Assembly (NCBI GenBank): GCA_017464045.1
Contig: JAFUEG010000272.1
Location: forward strand, 1 to 11,945
Length of the DNA: 11,945 bases
From: Lachnospiraceae bacterium
GTDB taxonomy: Bacteria; Bacillota_A; Clostridia; Lachnospirales; Lachnospiraceae
Direction of reading: 5' to 3'
Made by a program: the position numbers and the translations under genes. Under the pieces are notes generated by a model that saw nothing but the letters and a program-made list of their open reading frames with translations, was not told the DNA's origin and did not search any database. Below are positions 1-6,297 of this stretch, piece by piece. Position 1 is the first letter of the stretch; each line of letters begins with the position of its first letter.

Positions 1-263
1 ATTTTCTTATTAATTTTATGATATAATAAATCTTTGACTTTATTCATATAATTATTATCATTTTCATTAAAAGAGAAATTATTATTCTTCCGACTTATAA
101 TATTGAAAGCAGATGAAGAACTTTTAAGACTTTTTGATTTATTTATATCATCTTTTGAATATTTGTTGTAACTTTTATCAATATCTTGACATATGATAGC
201 TTGTTGAATAGAATTAAAATATGTTTTCAAACTGGTATTATTATTTTCATATTTACTAATCAT
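1..263 (-). CDS. unknown Asn/Ser/Lys-rich protein, 5' part only (runs off left edge)
   Basis: An open frame starts at an ATG at 263 and stays open for 87 codons to the left edge, so the 3' end is missing. The start overlaps the nusB stop by 8 bases (ATGATTAG arrangement), as in translationally coupled genes, and there is no clear Shine-Dalgarno of its own. The visible protein begins MISKYENNNTSLKTYFNSIQ and is hydrophilic, rich in Asn, Ser and Lys, with no membrane segment and no motif I recognise. An 87-codon open frame is unlikely by chance in DNA this AT-rich (my hand count gives about 46 G/C in bases 1-240, near 19%), which supports a real gene. It does not look like xseA or folD, the genes often found after nusB in Firmicutes. 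Function unknown; a fast-evolving or acquired gene is possible. Confidence 0.6.
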   Translation of the reverse strand, partial: MISKYENNNTSLKTYFNSIQQAIICQDIDKSYNKYSKDDINKSKSLKSSSSAFNIISRKNNNFSFNENDNNYMNKVKDLLYHKINKK

Positions 264-654
264 TCAGCTTGGTCAATACCCCATTAATGAAGCTTCTTGC
301 GTCCTCGGTGCAATAAGTCTTTGCAAGCTCAACCGCCTCACTAACCGCAACGTTAAGTGGGATATCATCATCATATTTTATCTCATAAACAGCAAGTCTT
401 ATAATTGCAAGTTCAGCCTTTCCTATACGATTAAGGCTCCATCCCTCTGAAATATCAGTAATAATTTCATCTATATTACCGATAAGACTGATAATTCTCT
501 CAGTCTTATCGGTAATATATGCTTTATCCTCATCAGATAAATTCTCTATCTCATCAAGGGAAAATTCAATCTGCTCATTCATCTCGTCAATGCTGTTAAA
601 TTCGACCTTAAAAAGGATTTTAAAAATATTCTCTCTAAGATTATGTCTAGACAT
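256..654 (-). CDS. nusB: NusB transcription antitermination factor
   Basis: NusB binds boxA RNA together with S10 (NusE) and takes part in processive antitermination of rRNA operons. The product is about 132 residues, normal for the family, and starts MSRHNLRENIFKILF, the typical NusB N-terminus. The C-terminal half has the family block WSLNRIGKAELAIIRLAVYE, then DIPLNVAVSEAVELAKTY and FINGVL. I chose the ATG at 654 rather than an upstream TTG at 678 because family homology begins there, an AGG-type ribosome site lies just upstream, and the TTG has none. The gene lies 26 bases after the Asp23-family gene and is probably co-transcribed from the promoter at 1065-1093. Its stop overlaps the start of the next gene. 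A 20-bp perfect inverted repeat (472-519) lies within its coding sequence. Confidence 0.95.
   Translation of the reverse strand: MSRHNLRENIFKILFKVEFNSIDEMNEQIEFSLDEIENLSDEDKAYITDKTERIISLIGNIDEIITDISEGWSLNRIGKAELAIIRLAVYEIKYDDDIPLNVAVSEAVELAKTYCTEDARSFINGVLTKLND
472..519 (-). repeat. 20-bp perfect inverted repeat inside nusB
   Basis: Arms at 472-491 and 500-519 are perfect reverse complements (20 bp) around an 8-base loop (492-499). In the nusB mRNA this would be a strong hairpin covering the codons for YITDKTERIISLIGNI. No U-run follows it in the transcribed direction, so it is not a standard terminator. The amino acids are still plausible for NusB. Confidence 0.9.
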
Positions 655-680
655 ATCAAACCTGCTTTCCCATTCCAAAA

Positions 681-1031
681 CTAGTCAAGCTTTATCCCTG
701 AAACAACAACATTTACAACTGTAACCGTAAGACCGGTCATATTTTCAATAGACTGCTTAACCTTAGCCTGAACCTCTTTTGAAACCTTTGCTATGTTATT
801 ACCATACTCGAGTTCAACTGAGATATCTGCTTCAACATTGCCGTCAACTATAGTAACTTCAACACCTTTTGCAAGTTTCTTTTTTCCGAGTTTGCTAACA
901 ACCTCTTTGGATATTCCTCCGGTAAGTCTTGCAACGCCGTCAACCTCAATTGCAGCAATGCCCGCTATAGATGCAACGACATCATCTGCTATATTAATTT
1001 TACCTATATTTTCGTTCTTTTTTTCCTCCAC
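681..1031 (-). CDS. yqhY: Asp23/Gls24 (YqhY) family protein
   Basis: This is a 116-residue Asp23/Gls24-family protein with the family features in order: GKINIADDVVASIAGIAAIE near residues 10-29, GVARLTGG, a basic KLGKKKLAKGVEV segment, a V-rich VEADISVELEYG strand, and the C-terminal VNVVVSGIKLD. It is cytoplasmic, with no membrane segment. In Bacillus subtilis the homologue YqhY sits between accBC and nusB and has been linked to control of acetyl-CoA carboxylase activity; accB and accC are absent next to it here. The start is a GTG at 1031 with AGGAGG (1040-1045) 8 bases upstream. It is probably the first gene of an operon with nusB. The molecular role in this organism is not shown by the sequence. 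The symbol is by homology and position. Confidence 0.92.
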   Translation of the reverse strand: MEEKKNENIGKINIADDVVASIAGIAAIEVDGVARLTGGISKEVVSKLGKKKLAKGVEVTIVDGNVEADISVELEYGNNIAKVSKEVQAKVKQSIENMTGLTVTVVNVVVSGIKLD

Positions 1032-1064
1032 GATAATTGCCTCCTATCAAAAAATATTTATCTA

Positions 1065-1093
1065 ATTATACCCAATATTTTAAGATATTGCAA
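1065..1093 (-). promoter_or_regulatory. sigma-A-type promoter for yqhY-nusB
   Basis: On the minus strand a TTGCAA -35 (1088-1093) and a perfect TATAAT -10 (1065-1070) are separated by 17 bases. The GTG start of the Asp23-family gene lies about 35 bases downstream. This gives yqhY-nusB vegetative expression independent of the sporulation operon upstream. Confidence 0.8.
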
Positions 1094-1132
1094 CAAAATC
1101 ACAAATAGAAAAATGACTTAAATGATAAGGTT

Positions 1133-1152
1133 TTAAAAAAATAATAAAATTA
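1133..1152 (-). terminator. weak candidate terminator after spoIIIAH
   Basis: Read on the minus strand, the spoIIIAH stop lies within AATAAT-TTT-ATTATT followed by a run of T. The stem is only 6 A/T pairs, so this is at best a leaky terminator. No stronger hairpin was seen between spoIIIAH and the yqhY promoter. Confidence 0.3.
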
Positions 1153-1794
1153 TTGATTTGTCATTGAAGTTATAACAATCTGATCCACTGTACATCCTGT
1201 TTTTCTTACAACTATATCTTCAATCTGTGCGCGTTCTATATCAGTAAGCTCACTATTACTTACAACTACATCTACTGAATTGTCACTTATAGACACTATA
1301 GCATTATTAAAACCTTTAGCCATGAGAAGTGTTTCTGCATCTGCCTCTTTTTCCATATCCTCAGTCAGTTTTACATATGCAGCTGTCGCATCCTGTACCA
1401 CAGCTTCTTCCATGCTGTCACCATTAATAATTTCAAGATAATACTCTTTACTCTTTGAACGTGCCTGCTCTCTGTTAAGCTTTATATTTACAAGACTGCT
1501 TGACACATCTGCGGATGTAAGGATTGCCTCACCTATATCCTCCTCATCAGAATTAAGCTCAATATTTTCCTCTCCTTCTATATCATATAAGGTGAGTTCT
1601 CCATCCAATACTTCATCAGACTTTTCACCTGTATCGGCTTCAGCAAATACCTCACCTGCTGCTTCCTTTCCGGTATCATTATTCTTTTTCCCAAGATTAG
1701 TATCATTACCTGAAAAGTTTATGTATCCTGCAACCCCAAGTAAAACTGTAAGAGCAGCTATTACAACCTGATTTTTCTTTAAAGTCTTTTTCAT
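1150..1794 (-). CDS. spoIIIAH: stage III sporulation protein AH
   Basis: SpoIIIAH is the mother-cell membrane protein whose periplasmic domain binds forespore SpoIIQ to form the channel between the two cells. The product is 214 residues, near the Bacillus length of about 218. It has a short basic N-terminus and one membrane helix (about residues 9-27). A long acidic, low-complexity linker follows (about 30-95), then the conserved ring-building domain: LNREQARSKSKEYYLEIIN (106-124), ETLLMAKGFNNAIVSIS (154-170) and a VDVVVSNSELTDIE segment (174-187) ending in TGCTVDQIVIT (199-209). The ATG at 1794 has AGGAGGT (1806-1812) 11 bases upstream, a somewhat long spacing. It is the last gene of the operon, 45 bases after spoIIIAG, the widest gap inside the operon. 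Confidence 0.97.
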   Translation of the reverse strand: MKKTLKKNQVVIAALTVLLGVAGYINFSGNDTNLGKKNNDTGKEAAGEVFAEADTGEKSDEVLDGELTLYDIEGEENIELNSDEEDIGEAILTSADVSSSLVNIKLNREQARSKSKEYYLEIINGDSMEEAVVQDATAAYVKLTEDMEKEADAETLLMAKGFNNAIVSISDNSVDVVVSNSELTDIERAQIEDIVVRKTGCTVDQIVITSMTNQ

Positions 1795-1839
1795 AATAAA
1801 AATCTACCTCCTGATAATAAACTATCATTTTTTACACAT

Positions 1840-2313
1840 TTAATTTTTCATTAAAACTGCCACCTTATGTGCCGGCAAATTAAAGAGTGAACAAACTGCA
1901 AAAGCTATATCTGCGGCTACTTCAGTGTTTTTTACATCTGCAACAATTAAAACCCCATCAACAACAAACTCTGCTTTTGATGAGCCATCGTAATAATAAG
2001 AAACTTTGGCATCCGTACTTTTTAAAGAAACCATAACGTTCATAGTTCCTTCCCCATATGATTTTTCTAAAATTTCTTTAAGCTTATCCTCATAATAATC
2101 TGCGTAATCCGTGTAATCATTAAGCACTTCCATGCTATCTGAAGATGTATCATTATACATATTTTCATTTGTGATTTTATTGGAAGTCGTGAGATAATCA
2201 CTTTTGTTTTTTACAGGCATAACTATTATAAGCAACAGTACTCCTACTAATATAAAAGTTATGATTTTGTTTGATTTACCCTTGAACTTATCAAATAAAG
2301 AATTTAACTCCAT
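1840..2313 (-). CDS. spoIIIAG: stage III sporulation protein AG (compact form)
   Basis: SpoIIIAG forms the large ring of the SpoIIIA-SpoIIQ channel in the intermembrane space. The product is 157 residues, clearly shorter than Bacillus SpoIIIAG (about 229). It has one membrane helix (about 17-34), a linker, then the ring domain. The first helix is YEDKLKEILEKSYGEG (74-89), with strand MNVMVSL (91-97), the second motif GVLIVAD (120-126), a helix, and the final strand LPAHKVAVLMKN (146-157). The segment between strand MNVMVSL and GVLIVAD is only about 22 residues. In the Bacillus protein this region is much longer and forms the extra beta structure of the ring. The gene starts 4 bases after the spoIIIAF stop, with only a weak GGTGAT ribosome site, which suggests coupling. 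Confidence 0.95.
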   Translation of the reverse strand: MELNSLFDKFKGKSNKIITFILVGVLLLIIVMPVKNKSDYLTTSNKITNENMYNDTSSDSMEVLNDYTDYADYYEDKLKEILEKSYGEGTMNVMVSLKSTDAKVSYYYDGSSKAEFVVDGVLIVADVKNTEVAADIAFAVCSLFNLPAHKVAVLMKN

Positions 2314-2317
2314 TACA

Positions 2318-2785
2318 TCACCGTCTTACTATATATATACTCTCAAAATCAAATTTATAGACATCATTAATTAAAGTTTTTAAATAATTTTCATTTGTAT
2401 TCTGATCCGTATAAATAATTACGTTAAGAACATTATTTTTATTGTCTGTTATGACTGATACATCATAAACGACTATTCCATTTTCCCTACAGCTTTCTTT
2501 TATTGCTTCTCCTACTCCCAATCCATAATAATTACTGTTGTTTTCTATATTTTCATAATCCTCCCTGTAAAATGATAAATAACCATCCAAGCTTTCCATA
2601 AGCGATTCAGCATTAGTCTCATCAAAATTAAAAAACATTAAAACCGGTTTGGAAATAATAATTACCAATATAAACCCCATATAAAGAGAGATATACCTCT
2701 CATAACTTTTGCCCGGGACAAGTTTCATAACGAGTCCGGATAATATAATATAAATAACCAGCCCCTGCATCCATGAACTTATCAT
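2318..2785 (-). CDS. spoIIIAF: stage III sporulation protein AF
   Basis: SpoIIIAF is a mother-cell membrane component of the SpoIIIA complex with a soluble domain related to ring-building motifs. The start is the ATG at 2785. It overlaps the spoIIIAE stop as ATGA and has GGAGGT (2794-2799) exactly 8 bases upstream. A longer frame reaching 2866 lies wholly inside spoIIIAE and has no family resemblance. From this start the protein is 155 residues, short compared with about 206 in Bacillus. Two membrane helices (about 6-24 and 31-52, with YERYISLYMGFILVIIISKP) are followed by a soluble C-terminal half. That half contains a GVGEAIKESCRENGIVVYDV helix-strand unit and ends with FDFESIYIVRR. Confidence 0.93.
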   Translation of the reverse strand: MISSWMQGLVIYIILSGLVMKLVPGKSYERYISLYMGFILVIIISKPVLMFFNFDETNAESLMESLDGYLSFYREDYENIENNSNYYGLGVGEAIKESCRENGIVVYDVSVITDNKNNVLNVIIYTDQNTNENYLKTLINDVYKFDFESIYIVRR

Positions 2786-4044
2786 GATAATATACCTCCG
2801 GAGTTTGTTGCATAAGCCATAATAGCAATTGTAAGCACAAATAATGTTACCGATGAAAATATGCAAAGCAGCAAAAGCTTAATTCCCTGTGCCAATCCTT
2901 CAAGGCCCTCAATATAGCGTTTTTCTCCTATCGGCTGAAGAATAACCGCTGTTATTCTTATTACCAGCATAACAAACACAGTTTTTATAACAGGTGTGCA
3001 AATTATAAGTCCGATTAATATAATACCTGCTATACCTATACTATTTTTTATAACAATTCCCGCACCAAGAAATGTCCCTGTAAGAACGGAAATCATAGTT
3101 CCGGAAGGCATAGCAGACATAAGTTTGTTTACGGCACTTTTTCCAAGCATATCAATGTGCGGCTCAATTAAACTCTTAATGATATTAAGTCCCGCTATAA
3201 AAAATACAACTGACTTTAGAATCCAGTTTACAAGGCTATTAATCAACTTGGTCAGCCTGGAAAAATAATCCTCTTTACTTAGATTATTTACAAGTGTTAC
3301 TATAACAAAAAACCTTATCATAGGAAGTATAATATTCAAAATAACAGATTCTACAAGCCATATGCCTATCATAATAATTTCATACATAGAAACAGATGAT
3401 GATGCATGTCCGATAAAATTAATTGCAACCGCAAAAAACGGAATTATAATCTTAATCATTGTAAGCAAAAGATTAATAGAATTCTCGACCATATCAAGAG
3501 TTATCATAAATGATGTCAATAAAATTGCTGTAATAATAAGATATGTAATATAAAACCCATTATCACTTATAAATCCATTTCCCATAGAAACTGATAAATT
3601 AACAAATGTTGAGCCAATTAAAACAACTGTAATAAGCATAACCATCAAATTTTTGTTGTCAGATATCTGACCAATCAGCGCATTTTTTATTATTGTTCTA
3701 AACTTTACAACCATACCTTTTGAGTTGCCTTTTGATATATCTTTAATCATATCTTTTACGCTAAATGATAAGCTTATTCCGTTTTTTTTCAGTTCTCTGT
3801 CTAAATTATCCAACTCAAATCTATCATAAACATTTTCAAAGGCTTCCATCTCATAATCGATTGTATGACTGCTCATACTTTCCTTGTTATCATAGGTATC
3901 ATATTTACTGTAATCGTCTGTTTCTGTGGTATCAGCCTCAGCCGCTTTCTCGTTTACATAATACTCAGAATTTATGTAAAATGGATTATAACCATTAAAC
4001 CCGGTTATTAATAAAAATGCCACTCCGCAAAGACTTAGTTTCAA
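2782..4044 (-). CDS. spoIIIAE: stage III sporulation protein AE
   Basis: SpoIIIAE is the polytopic membrane protein of the SpoIIIA complex, likely part of its transport core. The product is 420 residues (Bacillus about 399). The N-terminus MKLSLCGVAFLLITGFNGYN looks like a signal peptide. A hydrophilic, acidic stretch follows (about 30-110), then roughly seven or eight hydrophobic segments between 133 and 410, with family blocks such as AMPSGTMISVLTGTFLGAGI (311-330) and GEKRYIEGLEGLAQGIKLLL (373-392). The start is a TTG at 4044 with a GAGGTGAT site 5 bases upstream; that site overlaps the spoIIIAD stop, and the gap is 4 bases. The 3' end overlaps spoIIIAF by 4 bases. No alternative identity is plausible. 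Confidence 0.96.
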   Translation of the reverse strand: MKLSLCGVAFLLITGFNGYNPFYINSEYYVNEKAAEADTTETDDYSKYDTYDNKESMSSHTIDYEMEAFENVYDRFELDNLDRELKKNGISLSFSVKDMIKDISKGNSKGMVVKFRTIIKNALIGQISDNKNLMVMLITVVLIGSTFVNLSVSMGNGFISDNGFYITYLIITAILLTSFMITLDMVENSINLLLTMIKIIIPFFAVAINFIGHASSSVSMYEIIMIGIWLVESVILNIILPMIRFFVIVTLVNNLSKEDYFSRLTKLINSLVNWILKSVVFFIAGLNIIKSLIEPHIDMLGKSAVNKLMSAMPSGTMISVLTGTFLGAGIVIKNSIGIAGIILIGLIICTPVIKTVFVMLVIRITAVILQPIGEKRYIEGLEGLAQGIKLLLLCIFSSVTLFVLTIAIMAYATNSGGILS

Positions 4045-4048
4045 ACTA

Positions 4049-4444
4049 TCACCTCATCATACTGATAATGATATCAATAACCTGTGAAAGAACTGGCAGC
4101 GAAACCATAAGCATGGTAAGCTTACCCATAAGTTCAATCTGTGATGCTACAGCACTATATCCCGCATCTTTACTTATCCCTGCTGCAAATTCGCAAATAT
4201 ATGCAATCCCAAGCAATTTCAATAAGATTAATATGTATGTCTTATCAATATCCACATTTAACGAAATATTTTTACTTCTTAAAACTATTATTTTTATCCT
4301 TTCAACACTTATTGCTATAATTGAAAGACACAGTCCAAGGCTTATGATACTGCTTATCTCAGGATTTTTATTTTTCAAACTCAACGCCAACATAACAGCT
4401 ATAATAATTAGAGCCATCAAGCTACCTATATTCATATCTTTCAT
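4049..4444 (-). CDS. spoIIIAD: stage III sporulation protein AD
   Basis: SpoIIIAD is a small polytopic membrane protein of the SpoIIIA complex. The product is 131 residues (Bacillus 133) with hydrophobic segments near 8-23, 31-47 and 112-128. It carries the conserved block LLKLLGIAYICEFAAGISKD (74-93) followed by AGYSAVASQIELMGKL, the best family signature. Two starts are possible. The ATG at 4444 has its GGG immediately adjacent, which is too close to act as a ribosome site. The ATG at 4435 (codon 4) has AAAAGGG at a 9-base spacing and may be the true start, giving 128 residues. The gene lies 10 bases after spoIIIAC and 4 bases before spoIIIAE. Confidence 0.95.
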   Translation of the reverse strand: MKDMNIGSLMALIIIAVMLALSLKNKNPEISSIISLGLCLSIIAISVERIKIIVLRSKNISLNVDIDKTYILILLKLLGIAYICEFAAGISKDAGYSAVASQIELMGKLTMLMVSLPVLSQVIDIIISMMR

Positions 4445-4454
4445 CCCTTTTTTA

Positions 4455-4649
4455 TTAAAAATTAAATAAACTGTTTATATCACTAAAAAGCTGATATATA
4501 TAAGGAACAACCCATGATAAAACAATAATAAGTCCGGTCAGACTGACAAGATAAGCCTGGTCATCTCTTCCTGAATGTTTTAAAACCTGATTCAGCAAAG
4601 CTACAACTATTCCTACCGCTGCTATCTTAAATATAAGCGAAACTGTCAT
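4455..4649 (-). CDS. spoIIIAC: stage III sporulation protein AC
   Basis: SpoIIIAC is a very small membrane protein of the SpoIIIA complex; with SpoIIIAD it is a conserved pair. The product is 64 residues (Bacillus 68) with two hydrophobic helices (about 5-23 and 33-53) separated by a polar loop, KHSGRDDQAYLVSLTGLI, which is the family signature. The ATG at 4649 has AAGGGGAT a few bases upstream. The gene starts 12 bases after the spoIIIAB stop. Confidence 0.96.
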   Translation of the reverse strand: MTVSLIFKIAAVGIVVALLNQVLKHSGRDDQAYLVSLTGLIIVLSWVVPYIYQLFSDINSLFNF

Positions 4650-4661
4650 ATTTAAATCCCC

Positions 4662-5156
4662 TTACAACAACACTATTACAACCAAAATCCCTATAACTGC
4701 GCCTGATATAACAGAAACTCTCATCTTATCCTTTAAATCAGCATTGTAATCACTTATTTTTTCATGAAAATTATCTATTTCAAGCCTAAGTCCCATCTTA
4801 TGAGCTTCTATGTCAAGATACCCCAGGGTTTGTCCTATTTGAGAAATCTCCTCTATATCCTCCTTAGAGAGACAGGTTCCTGATGAAAGCATATTAAGTG
4901 AATCAGTCCATATTTCCCAAAAACCGGCACCATCATCCTCATTTAGTTTCTTTCCAAGATACAAAAGCCATGCATTGAAAGGCTCGTCTGACTTTTTTGC
5001 CGCATTAAAAAATGCCTCACTGATAATCGAATGCCTATATCTTATCTCACTTTCAAGATAAATAAGAATTTTCTCTAATGCTTTAAGGTTTTCTCTTCTT
5101 TTATACATCCTCATTGCAAAACTTACACCATAAAAAAGGGAACCTCCTATAACCAT
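4662..5156 (-). CDS. spoIIIAB: stage III sporulation protein AB
   Basis: SpoIIIAB is a membrane-anchored component of the SpoIIIA complex with a cytoplasmic helical domain related to type II secretion F proteins. The product is 164 residues (Bacillus about 171). It has an N-terminal hydrophobic stretch (1-15), a helical domain with LEKILIYLESEIRYRH (27-42) and IGQTLGYLDIE (107-117), and a C-terminal membrane helix (147-164, ending VVIVLL). The start is uncertain. The ATG at 5156 has no ribosome site, and the in-frame residues just upstream (CKLTGVC) resemble the normal family N-terminus, but that extension has no ATG, GTG or TTG. The gene lies 11 bases after spoIIIAA, so coupling is likely. 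Confidence 0.94.
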   Translation of the reverse strand: MVIGGSLFYGVSFAMRMYKRRENLKALEKILIYLESEIRYRHSIISEAFFNAAKKSDEPFNAWLLYLGKKLNEDDGAGFWEIWTDSLNMLSSGTCLSKEDIEEISQIGQTLGYLDIEAHKMGLRLEIDNFHEKISDYNADLKDKMRVSVISGAVIGILVVIVLL

Positions 5157-5167
5157 ACAAACGCCGG

Positions 5168-6169
5168 TTAATTTGCACGCAAATACGACTTTATCAATAG
5201 CTCATTTCCCCTTTCATCAAATATATTACTTACTCTGCCTATATTATGCCTATCATCAAATTTATCACTTAATCTTACTGAAGTGTGGCTTCCGCCTAAA
5301 ACTATATATCTTTCAAATGCCTTTTCATCCACAAGTTTTCTTAAAACCGGCTTTGTTCTTATGTCATCTATAGAATATCCATGGACTGTTGCAAGTATAC
5401 TGCAGCCACAATTAATAATATATGAAATAACGTCTATATCCTCTCTGCCACCTATCTCATCAACTGCAATAACCTTTGGATTCATGGATCTGAGCATCAT
5501 CAGCATACCTTCAGCCTTAGGACATGCATCCAGTATATCAGTCCGTATACCTACATCATTTTGAGGAACTCCCATATAACATGCAGCTATCTCAGATCGT
5601 TCATCTACCACACCCACATTCATACCCTTGCATATTCCATTTCCATCAGATATACATCTTATCATATCTCGGAGCAGGGTGGTTTTGCCGCCTCCGGGTG
5701 GTGAAATAATAAGTGTATGAAGTACTCTGTTTTCATTATAAATAAAAGGCAAAACCTCATTTGCACATCCTTTTACCTGATGAGCTATTCTAATATTAAT
5801 AAAGGAAATATGTTTAACACTTTTTATGCTTTTATTATCCATTACAGCCTGTCCCATTAAACCAACTCTGTGTCCTCCACAAATAGTTATAAAACCTTGT
5901 CTAACCTCATCCTCATAGGCATAAAGAGAATAATTAGAAATCATATCCAGAGCATAATGTATGTCTTCAGAATTTATCCTGTAGGCAAGCTTTCGATTGA
6001 TGGTAAAGTTTCTCTTTTCACATAAAAAATATTCTCCATCCTCAAATACAAAAATAATAGGTTCATTAATTCTAAGTCTTATTTCAATAAGCTTTGAAAA
6101 ATCTATATTAATATCCTTTAAAAGACATTTAATCGATGGTGAAAGCAATTTAAAAACTTCATTTTTCAC
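5168..6169 (-). CDS. spoIIIAA: stage III sporulation protein AA (ATPase)
   Basis: SpoIIIAA is the cytoplasmic secretion-type ATPase that energises the SpoIIIA channel in the mother cell. The product is 333 residues (Bacillus about 307). The N-terminal domain (1-145) includes EIRLRINEPI (29-38) and RQGFITICGGHRVGLMGQAV (90-109). The ATPase core has Walker A SPPGGGKTTLLRD (156-168, K162), VVDERSEIA (187-195) and Walker B VIAVDEIGG (233-241, D237/E238). ATVHGY (260-265) follows. The start is a GTG at 6169, with a strong AAAGGAGGT whose AGGAGG core is 11 bases upstream. It is the first gene of the spoIIIA operon, divergent from efp, with a sigma-E-like promoter about 80 bases upstream. Confidence 0.97.
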   Translation of the reverse strand: MKNEVFKLLSPSIKCLLKDINIDFSKLIEIRLRINEPIIFVFEDGEYFLCEKRNFTINRKLAYRINSEDIHYALDMISNYSLYAYEDEVRQGFITICGGHRVGLMGQAVMDNKSIKSVKHISFINIRIAHQVKGCANEVLPFIYNENRVLHTLIISPPGGGKTTLLRDMIRCISDGNGICKGMNVGVVDERSEIAACYMGVPQNDVGIRTDILDACPKAEGMLMMLRSMNPKVIAVDEIGGREDIDVISYIINCGCSILATVHGYSIDDIRTKPVLRKLVDEKAFERYIVLGGSHTSVRLSDKFDDRHNIGRVSNIFDERGNELLIKSYLRAN

Positions 6170-6200
6170 TTTCTTAATGCACCTCCTTTAAATTAAATAT

Positions 6201-6226
6201 ATGTAATAAATAAAAAATTATTACAT
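6201..6226. repeat. 9-bp inverted repeat in the spoIIIA leader
   Basis: ATGTAATAA (6201-6209) and TTATTACAT (6218-6226) are perfect reverse complements around 8 bases. The repeat lies between the candidate sigma-E promoter and the spoIIIAA ribosome site, about 13 bases upstream of the efp -35. It could be an operator or a leader hairpin, or a chance palindrome in AT-rich DNA. Confidence 0.5.
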
Positions 6227-6238
6227 TATAAAAAACAG

Positions 6239-6267
6239 TTGAAAAAAAGATGTATTTATATTAGAAT
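6239..6267 (+). promoter_or_regulatory. sigma-A promoter of efp
   Basis: TTGAAA (6239-6244) and TAGAAT (6262-6267) are separated by exactly 17 bases, giving a good vegetative promoter. The efp ATG is about 25 bases beyond the expected start of transcription, with AAGGAGG at 6285-6291. Confidence 0.8.
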
Positions 6268-6278
6268 AATTTATATGC
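6249..6278 (-). promoter_or_regulatory. candidate sigma-E promoter of the spoIIIA operon
   Basis: On the minus strand GCATATA (6272-6278) is followed after 15 bases by AATACATC (6249-6256). These resemble the sigma-E -35 (ATATT-type) and -10 (CATACA-type) elements with the usual 13-15 base spacing. The spoIIIA operon is sigma-E dependent in Bacillus subtilis. Each box matches at about 6 of 8 positions, so this is a candidate only. Confidence 0.5.
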
Positions 6279-6297
6279 GATTTTAAGGAGGAAAATT

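Noticed and set aside
655..678. TTG start for NusB eight codons upstream
   Set aside because: No ribosome site, and NusB homology starts at the ATG at 654.
2786..2866. Longer N-terminus for SpoIIIAF
   Set aside because: The extra 27 codons lie inside spoIIIAE. The ATG at 2785 has a perfect ribosome site, an ATGA overlap and matches the family start.
4017..4469. 150-codon plus-strand frame opposite spoIIIAD
   Set aside because: Antisense shadow of a conserved gene; no family features or ribosome site.
5283..5564. Plus-strand frames opposite spoIIIAA
   Set aside because: Antisense shadows of the ATPase gene with no recognisable protein features.
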